DNA of 64,000 nucleotides from Planococcus citri (GCF_950023065.1 NC_088681.1:29918836-29982835); one strand, 5' to 3'. Positions 23,300 to 37,593 are shown, counted from the first letter of the stretch. Numbers and translations are program-made. The notes: a model not told the origin generated them from the letters alone.

Positions 23300-25500
23300 C
23301 ACCAGGAATCATCAAAAAATATCTAAGTTAGCAAACTAATAATAATAATGGTTCATCTCATAATCAATTAAAAAAATCAGATTGGTCGATTAATTTTCAA
23401 TAGTCAACTAAATGATTCGAAAAATGAAAAAAAAAATTATTTTACGAAGTACTCGTACCAACCATTTCTCTCAATGTGAGCAATCGTACAATAATCGGGA
23501 ATTAGCATAACGAGAAGTCAAACTAATATGAAATTCAATTGCACAACGATTTAGCAAACTCTAAAAGAGAGCAAAGAGGGGCGAGGCTTTTGTATACTCT
23601 AAGAGGTGGTTGGTGAAATTGTTACATTACGAGAGCAGCAAGGAGGAGTAGAGAGGTAAAGACGATACTCGAAGTACATAGGTAAACAAAGTAACGAGGA
23701 ATTGGCTGTGTTTTACGAGCGTTTAAAACAGCGAAAATGAATTTACATAGGAAATCTATTCATGGGACGACAAAGAGTAGTTTATAGGTAGCTACGTTGA
23801 GAATTCGAGGGTGTTAATCAAACCGGGTACGAAATCGAAGACGCGGCGGATGCGAAGGGACACAAACAAAACGACGAAAATCTTAACTGGTTCGCATTTC
23901 GCACCTTTATAAATGCGGTATTTTTTTCACCGTCGTTTTGTCTTTCTAAACACGCCGCAGAAGTGGTGCGAGAAATACGCCATAGACCATAGTTTTGTTT
24001 TGATTGTGAATTAAAATGGTTTCGCACCTCTTCGTAGAATCACGCTATGGTATACGATACGGTGTGCTGTATTGTTAAACGATGCTGACGTTGCTCCCCA
24101 TTTCCCATTTCGTTTCAGGGTGGTTTTCGCTATATACCTACACCTCTCTACGTACCTACTCGTCCATACGTACGTACGTATACTATTGCAGAACGTAATA
24201 ATTATTTAGCAAAAGGGGTGCGACGTCGATGCCGCGGAATGCAAACTGTAAAGAATTCTGTTTTCAAAACAAAGCCTTGTCCGGTATTAAACTGCGAACA
24301 GACGGTATAATACGAGTATTCTGGCGTCTTTGTCCGCCACAATACGATGAGGACGAGTACCATACCCTCATAGCCTGCTGCCTACAGCTCGAATCGACTC
24401 TCTCCTTCTCTGTGCATTTCGTAAGGCTCGCATCCCCTTTCTCGGTTTTCCGCGTTGGCGCGCAATTACCGAGTAAATCTGTGTATGCGCCAGAGGTGTC
24501 GACAAGAAGGTCATTACATGTGTACGTACTCGCAAATTACGCTATTGTTCTTGTCGCCTGCCTGCTGCTATGTGTGTGTCGTGTGCTTTTGCCTTATACC
24601 TCCTCCTTCTGGCTTGCCTCATCTTGCCTCTTTAGTCTTTACCACTGCAGCCTTGTTTGTATGTATGTGCAAATGTTGGCACTTGAGTACAAAACCACTT
24701 TGCGATCCGGTGTAGTCATTTATACGTCGTACTGCACTCAGTCCATATGACTTCAAAACGTGTATTACAAAGACCTGGTTTACGTATTATAAATACTACA
24801 GTACCAACCAACACGTACAGAATGAGAGTAAGAGAGGCTTCAGCACGTTAAATACGATTATCGTTTAATTAATGAACAAGGAAGGATATAGTGTATCGTA
24901 AGGTATTGATAGGGAGAAGACAGGACGGAGGGAGATGAAATGTACCTACGTACAGACTGTAAATTTTTATATGTACATAGAGCACAGAGAGCAATTTCTT
25001 CCATTTAATGAGGAAATCGAGAACAATTTAAGTAAACTAAATTCATCCAGTACATTCGAATAACCCACGTTTTACCTCCCCCCCCCCCAACCAAAAGTCT
25101 CTTAATTATTTATGCTCGCAACCAGTAAAATTTTGGCTGCATTAAGAGGCAACCAAACTCTTTTTTTTAGCAGAAAAAAAGGGGAATTATCGATGAAAAT
25201 TTTGCATCTTCTCACGGGATCCTTCATTAATAATAATAAAATAACTCACTTATATTCATACTTTGGTTACACATTCAATATTCAATTATTCTAGCGTCGA
25301 AAATTCGGACTCACCTGAAACAGAAAAATATTCAATGTGGATTAGCTCTTTTTACGTAATAGGAGATGAAATGACAACATAAAAACAATTTTGACATCGA
25401 AAGGCCATAATCCAACTGAAGCGAAATTAAAGTTCAATCCAGGAGAAAGAGAGGGAGAATAGGGGGGGGGGCAGATCTTTCACCAACTCACTTCATAATT
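23300..25500. other. Unique CpG-containing DNA, no gene called
   Basis: A plus-strand frame of 173 codons from an ATG at 24229 is the longest in unique DNA here. It ends in a hydrophobic, Cys- and Leu-rich stretch with no recognisable domain, and a second frame is open inside it. A regulatory island or unannotated gene cannot be distinguished. Confidence 0.25.
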
Positions 25501-25539
25501 TTATCTCATACTTTAAATTAAAAAAAGGAATTTTTACAA

Positions 25540-25940
25540 CTGACAGAATATTTTTGAACCAGAAAAAGCTAAATTGTAAGAGCATAAGTATGTACAAAAA
25601 TATCATTTCTAGTCAAAATTACAGGTGCTGAAGAGTATTTTCCGGCAACTTTTGAAAATCAAATTTCAGCTATAAGAACGCAAAACAAAATTAAAACTTT
25701 ATCAAATTGTTACCCAAGTAATTTGTTGCAAGAATTGACGATTTTGAGATTTTTCAACATTGTGTAAAAAAAATATACTTTTCAACTCGTCATCTTGGGA
25801 TTTCCGATTCATTAGCCTTAATCAATTCAGAAGGTCGAACTTATGATAAAATTGAATTTACAGCTGCCGGAATTGACTACAACGCCTTCTAGAGGCTCCA
25901 GATCGACTAAACAATGGGGCAAACCGAAAGGGTTTTTTCA
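25540..25940 (+). repeat. Dispersed repeat related to the 9.56-kb fold-back arm
   Basis: It shares TTGAACCAGAAAAAGCTAAA, TACAGGTGCTGAAG and TCTAGAGGCTCCAGATCG-like words with 9500-9790 and 28740-29040. No inverted partner was found. Confidence 0.45.
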
Positions 25941-25949
25941 ACTTTTCCA

Positions 25950-28730
25950 ACGGAAGGCCAAATGGGTCAACTTCACCAATCAAGGCTTTTTTTCATGTTT
26001 TAAATCAGGAAATTGCTTTTTTTTGCAAACTTTCAATTTTTTTAAAATTGACTTCACAAAATAACGCCATTCCAATTTTTTAATTTATGTTGTTCAGCAT
26101 GAAAAGTTGTCCTTAATATATTTTTTAAAGCATTTTTGAGAGTCGAGACATTATAAAAACTACGTTTTGAAACTTTTCTAGCTAATTTTTTGAACGAAAA
26201 AAGTGGCAACACTGATTTTTATGATATCACCAAAAAGCCTTCCAAAACCCCAAACTATTTGAAAAAGTTCCATTTTGGTAGGTATCGCGGTTATCAAGTA
26301 CATAATTCACTGCTGAAGTGTGGATGATATTTCAAGTTCACTGAAGACTTTGACACCCCCTAGCAGCCTTCAAGAAAGGGCTAGAGGGCTGCGATTTGCG
26401 TCATTGGTCATCCATTCAAAAGATCTTTTCACAGGAAAAATTTCAAAAAATCGCCGACCCCCCCCCTCCACTCTCTAGTCGAATTGACGTGGAATTACCC
26501 AAAAGTTCAATTCTTATTTCAACTTGAAATAGTTGAAAACTTTCAATTTCTTCTTAGGATTTTTAAATCTTTCTAGAGCGAGTTAAAAGTTTGAAATTTG
26601 TTTTTAAACATTACGTTGAAGCGTTTATAAAATTTTCTGAAATTTATTTATTATGTATACTTACATTTCATATTAGAGGGGAAAGGGATGATGATTTCAA
26701 CACGTAAAATGGTGGCTCAAAAAACATCCCTCTAAATGTTTCGCTCAATTTTTATTTCGTCTTCTTAATGTTAGTGAATTTTTCGCATCAAGCAGATTCA
26801 AATTCTCGATGAAAATTTCAAAGCATAATATCGAGTATCAAAATATCTCGATCATGAAACACGTTTTCCGCTTCGCTTTTCAAATAATCATTTTTCACAG
26901 AACACAAAATTGCAATATCAGCGTCCACTTGAAACCTCTAAAACCGCAATCGCTACAGCAAAGGTGGTCAATTCGCAGGCTCTGAATCGACTACAGCCGT
27001 TTTACGATTAAGTATCTTTTAATATTAAAATTTTATCATCGACGGAGGAATAAATTTATTTCGTTTTAAATAGATATAGGTATTTTTTATTAAAAAAAAA
27101 AATCAGTCCACCTCCCCTTTTGAAAGTTCGAATCCGCGAGTCATTTACAATTGAAATGAAAGCAGCTCTAAATTCACAATATGAAAATGTCAGAGGAAGC
27201 AAATGGCTTTGACGGCAGTTATTAAACGCCAGACAAACATAAATTATTCCGTTATTTTGATTTAAAGCGCAGTTATGTTTGTTTTAGTTGTTTCGCTAGG
27301 TCGGGGTTCGGGTACAACAAAGAGAGGGGTTGATATGAGACGAGACGAGAGAGTTTTTCACGCACCCCCCGTTGCGTCTGAAATGGTGAGGGGGTGAGAG
27401 ACTCGTGTACGGTTATAATTTTAAAATTAACTTACACTCTGTTTTATGTATATACAGTTTGTTGTGGAAAGTGGAATTGAAAATTACATTCGAGGACAAT
27501 GAAAGCGCCGAAATTTCGGCTATGTAATAATTAACCGCTGAGAGTGTGGGTGCTTAACGAACGTCTCGTTAAAAATGAAAATCGCCGTTGCAATGTTAAC
27601 TTAATTACGGCTAAGGTTCGGTTACGTGCTTTGGTTAACACGTGTAATATATGGCGTGTGTCTGTGACTCGATCGTACACCCTGTGTGTATTTTGTATAG
27701 GTATAAGAACCGAGGTAAAAGCCATGTCTGGATAGTTGAATTGAAAGCACAAGGTACACGACCAAGCGAGCAGAACAAAAGTTTATAATCCGGGTCCATT
27801 TTGGGTGAATCTTTTAATTGACAAGGATATAGAATTTAGGTCTGTATTGAGGGTTCGTCACGTTCTACGAGAGCTTTTACCTTCTCGACGGTTCGCTGTA
27901 CTCGTATTTTTTCCCCACCTGCACTACCTACACCTACCAATGAAGGTTTAACAAAATTGTTCCACTTTTTGGAAATTGAAAACTTTAACCGTTAGGCTAT
28001 TATTTATTATTTAGGTATTTTAAGATCTATGGCACGTCGTACTTGGGCGTTGTGCTCGTGCTCGTACTCGCATAATTAATCATTCGGTATTTTATAGGTT
28101 CTTATGAACGGAGAAAAAAGAAAAAAATCCACTTAAACGATTTAATTTATTTTAAACTTTTGAACACGGTTGTGCTGTTGGCAAATGTGTTTACAAGTTG
28201 GTAATAATTTTCTCTGTGATATAGTTTTTCGATGTTGTACGACTACAGCACGTATCCTTTATAAGCTCCCGGGATAATTTACGTTAAATTGTCTGCGTGT
28301 TCTTTTGAAAGTAAAAAAAGTCTTCTTTTAAGAATAGGTGGTTTTAGGCTTTGATAAAATTACTTTGATTTATACGTAAAATTACACGATGTCGCTAGTG
28401 TATGAAATCCAACTGGTGAAACAATTGGTGGCAAACATGGTCGAGATTTGGAACAGATTGCAATTTTTTACCGAATCGAGGTAGTCGAGAAAAGATGGGA
28501 GAAATCTAATTTTGGTCAAAAAATCGAAAGGACCAGAACTTCTCGTTTCAAAAAAATTCTGAAAATAGTAATAATTTTTGATACTCAAAAATATTTTTTT
28601 TCGAGAACTTGACCCTCTATTAGAGAATTTTTTGTGTGCAAATTTTTCTCAATTGCAGTGCAGAAGGGGGAGGGAGTGGTAGCTTTAAAAAAAAACAAAT
28701 GAGAAAAAATTGAGAATTCTACTTTTGAAT
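25950..28730. other. Unique DNA, no gene seen
   Basis: Includes a CpG-bearing island at about 27280-28100. AGTTCGAATCCGCG at 27124 is B-box-like but lacks an A box. Confidence 0.35.
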
Positions 28731-28739
28731 TTGCTTACC

Positions 28740-29250
28740 ATTTTTGAACCCGACAAAGCTAAATGGAAAGAGCATTCAAAATACTTACATCAATCATCTG
28801 CCAGAATTTCAGTGCATTTTTAGATTTTTGGTGAATTTGAAAATCAAAGGGGCCAAAAATGGAAAAAAAATAAAATTTCACTAAAATAATTCACATTTTG
28901 TAAGCTGAAATTGGTAGGTATAAATGTACCTTATTTTACCACACCTCAAATAGATTGGAAATGGTCTCAGGCTGTTTTGCAGTTCTGGAGTCTTCAGCAG
29001 ATTTTTGAAAGCTGAATGTTCTAAGTCGTTCTGGAGTCTCTACCCATACTTCGGAAATTCCAGATTTTCAAAAATTACCATAAAAATTGTGAGATTTTGT
29101 CAGAGAACGGCTGAATATTTACATGGAAAGCTCCTATTTTCACTACGATTTTCTGAGGAAATTTTAGAGCAAAATTTTCAAGGCTCTTCAAACAAAAAAA
29201 TTGAAGATCATTTACTTGCTTCATAGGACACATTGAGGAAGTTTGAGTAG
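28740..29250 (+). repeat. Dispersed repeat related to the 9.56-kb fold-back arm
   Basis: The order of landmarks (TTGAACCCGACAAAGCTAAA, CAGTGCATTTTTAG, AGTTCTGGAGTCTTCAG, AGATTTTTGAAAGCTGAA) matches 9500-9790. Confidence 0.55.
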
Positions 29251-29259
29251 GTATCCTAT

Positions 29260-32200
29260 TTTAGAGAGAGCCATAATTTTAAGTCTCCAAATTGAAGTCA
29301 TTTTCTAAAAAATATGATTTTTGACTTTCTTGAGTTGTTTGGCTACCATTTTTTGATCTTTACCAAGGAGCTCAAAAAGTTGAAGAATATGAAATTGAAC
29401 ATTTTTCGATTTAACGAATTCAAATAACTTGATCACCTATTCCGTTGTCTTGAAAAAAACTTAAAATATTTTTTGTAACAATGAACAAATTTCTATAATT
29501 TTATCATAATGAAAAATAACAAAGAAGCAGCAACTACTTTTCTGAAAACCATACCAATATTGTCAAAAGTAGCTTCACTTCAAAAATAGCAAGAATTCAG
29601 GAGAAGGATAGGGGCTCGATTCATATGAAAAGTCACCCAATTCATTCATCAGAAGTAATATTTCAATTTATTGGCCAAAAGTCAACCTAAAAAAAATTCA
29701 AAAAATATATTCCTTTTTAGAGGTGAAATACGCATTTAAAAATGCCACTTGCATTTTTGTATCAACGCGTCATGATCTTTAAAAAAATTAACAAAATTAA
29801 AAAACACCATTTTGAGCGAAAAAAGGCATGAGGAGGAGGGGTGTGCAAATTTTTATGTGGATGCTCCTCAAAAATGCCTACGACATTCTAAGAAATTAAT
29901 AAAATAGGGTCCCATGGGCCCGAAAAAAATGTTCGTGAATACTTTGGAAAGAAACTAAGGCATGTTTCAAAAACAATGCAGGGCCCGGAGAGGAATCGAA
30001 GACTGAAACTTTCCTTACAGAGAGTTATTGAAAGTACCCACTTCCCATGCAAATATCAACTCGAAAATTTTAAGGGGCAAAATCCCCTCTTTTTCTTACC
30101 TGAAAATTTCACCCTAAATACGAAGTTTTTTTTTCTCAAAAAATGGCCCTGCTTTGAAGACTGTCAAATTTTCTCCTATAACTTAGAAAAAAGGTACATT
30201 TTTATGTATTTTGAAAGCTTTAAAAATAATATTTTTTATCCTTGATTTTTCCATTTTGTAAATTTTACATTATCAAAATATTATAATTATTATTATTTCA
30301 CTAAAACACTTGAAAAATCTCTTTAAATTATTTGAAGTGGTTGAAATGTAAAAAAAAAATACATAGTAACTATAAGAGGTTAGAAAAAATTGAAATTACA
30401 TACAAAAAAATTCAAAAATTGTAGTCACAACTACAAATAGTAGCAATTACACTTTTCAAATAAATGAACAAAAATTTTCAAATTTCACATCTCAATACTT
30501 TTCTAATCTTTCCAAAAAAAAAAAGATGGAGAAAAACAATTTTATTTTATTTTAACGTACATCGAATTTTTACGTCTTCGGTTCTGTGGGCTGACACTTG
30601 ATTTTTCTATACATTTTTCCAATATATTCAAGAACACGAAAACCTTAATCATTAAGTTCAAAATTTCAAAATTTCGCCAAAAAATGCCACCCATCATTTG
30701 AAAAAATAATCTATCTTTGAATTCTAGTTCACAAGAACCACAAAAGTTTTCAAAAACATTCTTCGATGTTCGAACTCGTGATGCCATTGCACTTTTGCAA
30801 CCCTCCCTAACACACCATTCTACATCTCTATATCTACGAGACACAAAAAGACGATGGAATAGAGAGGTACTACATCGACAAAACCTCGAATATCTCGTTT
30901 ATTTTATATCCAACGATGGAATTCGCGGCTACACGACTCTTCATCTCGACGATGCTCAGCAGCGTTACCTTTACCTAATCCTCGAGACAAAAACACACGA
31001 AAATATGAAGACGACAAGCACGATGAGTACGACGACGACGACGACTCGCTCTCGTTGTTTTACCTTTTTACACGCGAAACCAATATTTCTCAAATACATA
31101 GTTTCGCGGCATTAAATTCGCGATATGGTGAAAAACCCCAACCAACGCGTCTCCGATATTAAAAAAGTTTAATCCGGAAAGCGGTAATTGAATTATAAGT
31201 AAAAAGGAGAAAAAAGTAAAACGTGTTGCGGTATAACTTCGATATTAAAATTACTGTACGCGAAAAATGGAAGACATTATTCGCTTAATGCGGCCGTACA
31301 AAAGAAGAACCGAATTACCTTCTTTCTGCGTAGCTAAGAAGAAAATTGCAACACTGCCATCGTTAATAAAGCTGAAACTTTTCCAATTATTTTGCCGGTG
31401 AAATTGCTCGCCTCAACGTTTAAAATTAAAAAACAAACAGATTTCTTTCATTTTTTTCTCCATCCTCTTCTCGTTCGTCTATATATTTTTTTGAAAAGGC
31501 TACTTATTCGTATAATATCTGAAGCTCGACGTCGTTCTTGTAGTACAAGTAGTATAACGGTGTTGTTTCTTTTATGCGTTTTTTTTTCTCGAGAGGGTGT
31601 ACTAAAGTGAGAGGAAAAAATCGAGCGAAAGTTGAAGTATCGCTAAAATTGTTCGAAATTCCGCGAAACAATTAGAGTATTATAGGATTTACCAAACTAT
31701 AAGGAAAAAAATTGTTAAAACAGAGAAAAATTTCTCAAGTTACGAATCCAAATATCGTTAAAACTTCTGTTCGGAATATCTACGTACTTAATACGTATTT
31801 TGCATCTAAAAAAAAACACAATCATCACTCTACAAGTAGGAAATTTTAAGCACGAAATTTGATTTCTCCTCCTATCTTTCGCAGAACCTTAAGTTTTTCC
31901 CAAAAATAAATTTTTACGATAAAAAATAAAAAGTTTTAATTTTTTATCACAAAAAATTAATTTACATCAAACTGTACAACTTTTGCTCAAAATATCCCAA
32001 AAAATAAACACCACCCTCATCTTGACGTATAAATTCACCCACGTGGTTTTTTTCAACACATTTTGCATACTAAGCGAGTAAATAAAAAAATCTAAAATTA
32101 ACCCTCTCCCCTATCTTAAAGGCCTGGTTTACCTAATTGGTATACAATTTACTAGGTAAACATCCCTCACGTTCAAACATAGTCTACATTCATTTTTTCC

Positions 32201-32400
32201 ATCGTCTAGCATCGTTCAAGGCGAACTGCACATCGGCCAATGATCTCTTCAAACATAATAAAAAATTTAACATTTATGCGAACCCACGCATCTAACCAGT
32301 TTTCAATATTCTGGCTACTTTACGTCGTTCGTGTATGAAGTCCACGGATATGTAATATGTATTCCGTATCCCTACAGCATTTTGCCAACGACGGCCGAGT
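29260..32400. other. Unique DNA, no gene called
   Basis: CpG-bearing island at 30700-31620. A 132-codon plus frame there (30717-31115) starts at TTG and has no good splice sites. It ends in a run of ACG repeats, so it is not called. Confidence 0.3.
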
Positions 32401-32405
32401 GCATT

Positions 32406-32485
32406 ATGGAACGCAAAAGCAATCGAGCCACCTTCGCCGGCGTCGCCGTCGCGGTCGTCGTTGCATTTTTCAATATCGCCAAAAG
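32406..32485 (+). CDS. Candidate first coding exon with hydrophobic segment
   Basis: ATG (G at +4) starts 26 codons, beginning MERKSNRATF and continuing AGVAVAVVVAFFNIAK, then donor AAAAG/GTACCT, phase 2. Basic residues before a 16-residue hydrophobic stretch fit a signal peptide or signal anchor. An acceptor-like CCCTACAG sits upstream at 32369-32376, so this could also be exon 2. The segment is markedly GC-rich, with CpG-rich codons. All three plus frames happen to be open, which lowers confidence. No family is recognised. Confidence 0.35.
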
Positions 32486-32489
32486 GTAC

Positions 32490-33105
32490 CTCCTCTTTTT
32501 CTCTGTCAATATTTGTACAATGACGATAAATACCCGGTCGCCCAAGGGACTATATAAAATGTGCTAAAACCTATAACCTCCTAGATTCACTTAACCATAT
32601 ACTGTGTGCTGTGTAATGTACTACACTGTACACTCGATGTGGCATAGTCCCAGTTTCTCTTCTTTTCTCCCTCCTTCCTATAAGTAAACGCTATGCACAC
32701 AAAATGCGATTTTTTCTTATGGATTTTTTTTTTTCAGATTGCCCTTCGATATACCACACTAGTACGATTAATGCATTATATTCAAAGTACTAAAAAAAAA
32801 AATCTTTTCACCCTACTATTCAAAATTCAAATACACCGCATATACGAGTACAATACATAACTGGTGACAATGTTTACGAGATTTGTTCACCGATTTGATG
32901 CACAAGTTCGTCGTTCTTGCATCTTCATGATTCATCTCGCACCGAAAAGAAATAGCAGTAATAACACAATTCAAAAATGAAATTGCAAGAATTTTGATTG
33001 ATGTAAGTTTATTTGCAACTTTTTTTGAGTTCATTAATTTTTTTAAATTCTAGACACAAGCAATCAAAATTATTCCAAGTATTCAAAGATTTAAAAATAT
33101 TAAGA
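32490..33105. other. Unique DNA
   Basis: Nothing supportable. Confidence 0.35.
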
Positions 33106-33111
33106 AATATT

Positions 33112-34655
33112 GAGTGCTTGAACGAACCTCTCGAGGCATCCGTCTCATGATTTGAACTGAACTGCAATTTTTTCACCATAACCAAAATCTTAGCTGCTTA
33201 AATTGATTTCTTCAACTCATAAAAATTCAAAATTGACCACTTTTGGCGATTTTTTCAAAAAAAAAAATCAAAAATCAAAAGTTTTTGGTCTCTAAGAGAA
33301 TTTTTGAAATTTGAACAAACAGCTGAACCTATTGTCCTAATAACTAGCACTCCAAACGGGAATTTCGTCATTTCGAGCCATTCGGTAGCTTTCAGCTCAA
33401 TTTCCAGCCGAAGACCTCTGTGCGAAGAAAAAAAAATTCAAACGCCAAAAATTTTTTGTTGGAAGGAAAATTTTGAAAATGTGCACGAATGGCTGTTTTT
33501 TGTCTAGAACCAACCGCACAAATCCGAATAGCATAATTTCGAGCGATTCTGGTGCTTCTAGCCTAATTTTGGACTTCTCCGGGATTTTAAAATTTCACCA
33601 GAAGGCGTGAAAATTCATCTGGGTAGCTGAAAATCGAGTTGTGATTTATTCTCGATCTATTCGACGAATTAATATTCCTCATGTGTGTGGGTGTGTTTTT
33701 TTTGCCATTACATTTTCAATGATAACAAACTGGAGAATGCTGTTCGAAAAACATCCTCCATCGAGGTGTCCACCTGGGAATTCCTTCAAATGTGAATAAA
33801 ATTCAATCGAGAATACGCCACAACTCCATTTTTAGCGGCTGAAAATAATGTCCATGATTTTTGGAAAAAATTTTAAAATTCTGGACGAATCAAAAATCAT
33901 GCTGGAAGGTCTAGAATGGCTGGAGGTGAGGACAATCGTTTTTGAAAACAATATTTTCAACTATCTAATAAATTTACCTACTTTTTAAATTTTTATAAGG
34001 GTTTTCACTTATAATCATGCACGCCTTCTGGAGCAAATTCAAAATTCTGGAGAAATTGAAAATCGCGCTGGAGGCTCCAGAATAGCCGGAAATGGCGAAA
34101 TTCGCCCTCGGGGCGTTAGTTCTGGACGAAATACAACGATTAACACAAATTTTGAAAATTTCCTCGCACTTGGGAAATTTTGGATTTTTAAAAAACCACT
34201 CTTGAGGTGTCACTCTAAAAATCGACTCAAATTTGGATAAACTCGTTTAACAAGTCGAGTATAACACACGACTCAATTTTTAGCTGCCCAGCTTCATATT
34301 CACGCCTTCTGGAGCATATTCAAAATTCTGGAGAAATTAAAAGACAGTGGAGGCTCCAGAACGGCTGAAAATGGTGAAATTTGGATTTCGGGAATTCATA
34401 TCAATTTCAAGACGTACTATTTTGATCATTTTTACTAATCATGTACGTATGTACTTTTTTTTAAAAAAGCATAAATCACCAAAAACAGTATTAGGTAAAT
34501 TTTGAATTTTCAAACGTTCGCCAAAAATCTAAAAATGAAGTTGGGCTGCTGAAAATTTGGTTTAGGGGGTTTCAGACCATGCTCTTTCCAAAAATCGCGG
34601 TTCCGTTCAAATCGGATGATAACACCTCAAGAGGTTCTCTTGTCAGTAACTTTAA
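33112..34655. mobile_element. Large fold-back element, second copy of the 12.2-kb family
   Basis: The left terminal segment begins near GAACGAACCTCTCGAGGCA. The right end in inverse orientation reads GAACCTCTTGAGGTG, matching the left end of the 12228 copy, as do the GACCGCGATTTTTGG-type words just inside. The interior has diverged units with GGAGCCTC and TTCACGCCTTCTGGAGC motifs, changing orientation around 33750-33780. This copy keeps both terminal segments but is more diverged than 12228-13690. Non-coding. Confidence 0.6.
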
Positions 34656-34659
34656 ACTT

Positions 34660-37490
34660 TTTTTCACCATAAATCTAAAAGATTTTAATGAAAAATAATT
34701 ATTAATTTCTAAAATTTTGCACTTTTTTTACGCAAAAAATCTTTAAAAAAGTAACCATTGAATTTCTCGAATTTTTAAAAATTTACTAAAAATCCAAAAT
34801 TGAGTGTTGGTACCTAATATTCAAAGTTTTGGTCACAGGGTTTGGGATATACTCTTTTGATCTAGCTTGATTTCGTTCAAAATTTCAAAAGAAAAACTAC
34901 CAGTTCCAGCATTTTCCTTGTGCAAAGATCAAGCATAATTCGCGAAGAAGGGTTCATTCAAAAAAAAAAAATCGTTGTTTACTTCGTAGAATTTCCGAAA
35001 TGAACACGAAAATGTGAAAAATAAATCTCCTCAGCTTACTCGACAAAATAATCATACAGCATTCGAGTAATTTTCAAAATTAAATTTAAAAATGAAAAGT
35101 TATCCTCCCATGAGAATTTTAAAAAGTTAAAACCTCTCCATCTCAAGAGAGATGATTATCCCTTGAAAAATTTTAAACGTTTTTTAGGCAGGCATTTATT
35201 ATACCACGAGAAATTTCTCACCCTGAAAATTAGCTCGTAATCTTAGGCAATTTTCGTATTTCTAAAATCAAATTCATACTTTACACAAAATTTACTACAG
35301 CGTCAAAATATTTCATAAATACATACGCTCGACTTGAAATTTTGACCCTACTCTGCATAAAATTCAATTACACCATAAAATTTCAACGTCGCGCCAGTTT
35401 TTTAATTAAATTTTTCATAAGCAATATTTTTCAATAGCAATTTTTTGGTCCGAATACTAAACAAATGAAAAAAATCTCGATACCATCTGACCTTCAATTT
35501 TTTTTTATCTTCGTAGTTCGTTGAAAATTCTTCGATAATTATTCTCTTCTAAAAGTTTTTCACAATTGTTTCTTTTTTTTCTGTTGAGAAAAAAAAACTG
35601 CATAATTTATTACACGAGTTTTCTCTTTAATTTTTAAACTTTTAAAACAATTTCTAAAGAGTAAAGAAATACTTTAAGGAATGATTTTTATACTTTTGCA
35701 AGTAAAATATGAAATAATGAATCGTCTTTTAGAATTTAGACGACATTTAAGTCGGCTTTGTTCGTAGAAATGAGAACTATGTTTAATTTGAGTCTCTTGT
35801 CTCTTTTTTAAAAATAAATTGATTATAAAATCAAGCGAAGAATTGAAAAAAAAAATCACGAAGAAAGATAGCTGCTATTTTAATACTTTTAATAATATTT
35901 TAAATTTATATATTCGTGAAAAAAAATTCCATTTGCTGAATGATACCTACTACTGGAAAATTTGCAACGAAAAAGTACCTATACAGATGAAATGAATAGT
36001 ACCACAACAGAGGAAAAATCACCGAGCTGACTTTTGCCAAACGTAAAAACCGATGGGAATTTTGTTACAAAAGAAAAAAGCCACAATCGTAATTTTCAAA
36101 GCTTTCATGGAAATCGTATTAACTTTCTCATTTCTCTTTGGGAAAAATTACAACTTCCCTGACGAACGTTACTAAGGATTTTTTTATATTAGAAAAAAAA
36201 AATGCTTGAAAGTCTAAGCCACCAAGTAGGTACTCTGTTTTACACATTTTCAGATTTTTCTCCCTGGAATTTTGTCTGTATTAATTTTACTAAAAAATTG
36301 AGCTAGTGACTCTCACCCTCACCAGTTCAGGAAAGTCAATCACATAATCATTATTTTTGATCAAATAATTCGAATATTCAATTAGGAATACTTCCATGAT
36401 CTATTTTGAGCGTGTGAAATAACATCGAATGACATCGTTATTTGTTTTCCATCGTCGTCCATTTGTAAAAAAACATTGTACATAAAATATTCAGTAAAAA
36501 TAGTCGAATTTCCAGCGAGATTACATCGAATGTCATTATCATTATTTTGATGGTCTTTTTACGAAATCAATACCAAAAATATTTTTTCAAATCCATCACA
36601 TCCCAACATTATTTTTTCCAGAAAATTTGATAATTTGAAGCAAAATTGAGTGAAAATAGGTACCAATTTCACAAAAATAGGATTTTCAGTCCAAATTTCA
36701 AAAAAGTTCAATTTTTCATCACAAAGAGGAAAAAAATCACGTCAAGGCTTACTTTCCAAACAATTATAATTAATTCTCACCCAACCTGATCCTTCAACTC
36801 TTATTTACACAATTTCTGCGTCAATTACCACCAAAACATCTGTAATTTCTCGATACAAAACTTATCCCGACTGGAAAAAAAAATTACTACAACTTTGACA
36901 ATTGCTATCATCAATTTTGTTTACTTTACGAGACTCGTGTCGATTTTGAATTTATAAATTCGCCTTCTCGATGTACTCGCAGTCGCAGAACCTTGGGAGT
37001 AATTTTTTTTACGCTTTCGAACTCTCGACAAACTTGCAAAACAACGCGTTGATAGGTTTCTCAGCGATATAAATTTACTGGAATTCATTTCGACGACAAA
37101 AAAAATCTTGATTTATGCTTTCACACGCGCACCCTTGAACTTGGCTATTTTTTTTCAAATTTTCTCATTAAATTCTTGCAATTCTCATCTCGTATAAAAT
37201 AACTCGAGAGCTTTTACCAGTATTTGACGATAAACGTACGTATATATGTGAGCAAAGAAGGGGAGTATTTTTACTCATTTTTCACCTGTTTAGTTTAAAG
37301 GTGAGCTGCGAAAGGAGGAACGTGTAACAAAATGGGACCATTTTCGAAATTCTTGACAATTTATAATATTCTTCGTGGTATAATATATTTTTTGGTTCAT
37401 TCTTTTACACACCTACTGAATGGTATTTTACCTGCAAGACCCACCAACACACGTTCTCTTCTATACCTCGAAAGCAAATCCATTCAAAAC
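34660..37490. other. AT-rich unique DNA
   Basis: No gene, RNA gene or clear repeat recognised. Confidence 0.35.
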
Positions 37491-37499
37491 TATACCTAG

Positions 37500-37593
37500 A
37501 TAATTTCCGGCAACACTGTAATCGTCAAACATCTGCTATCGCACCGCGAAGAGACTCCCTACGATACGACCAAACTACAAACACATACGCCAG
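37500..37593 (+). CDS. Candidate internal exon, function unknown
   Basis: 94 nt between a weak acceptor (ACCTAG) and a good donor (GCCAG/GTAAAC) is open in one frame, giving IISGNTVIVKHLLSHREETP and then YDTTKLQTHTP. CpG and codon texture are coding-like. The poor pyrimidine tract and missing partner exons keep this speculative. Confidence 0.22.

Noticed and set aside
24229..24750. 173-codon plus-strand frame
   Set aside because: No recognisable domain, Cys/Leu-rich low-information C-terminal half, a competing open frame inside it and no splice or promoter support. Left as unproven.
27110..27150. B-box-like AGTTCGAATCCGCG
   Set aside because: No A box at the right distance and no tRNA fold.
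30717..31115. 132-codon plus-strand frame
   Set aside because: It starts at TTG with no ATG until codon 97, lacks good splice sites, and its Thr run comes from an ACG microsatellite.
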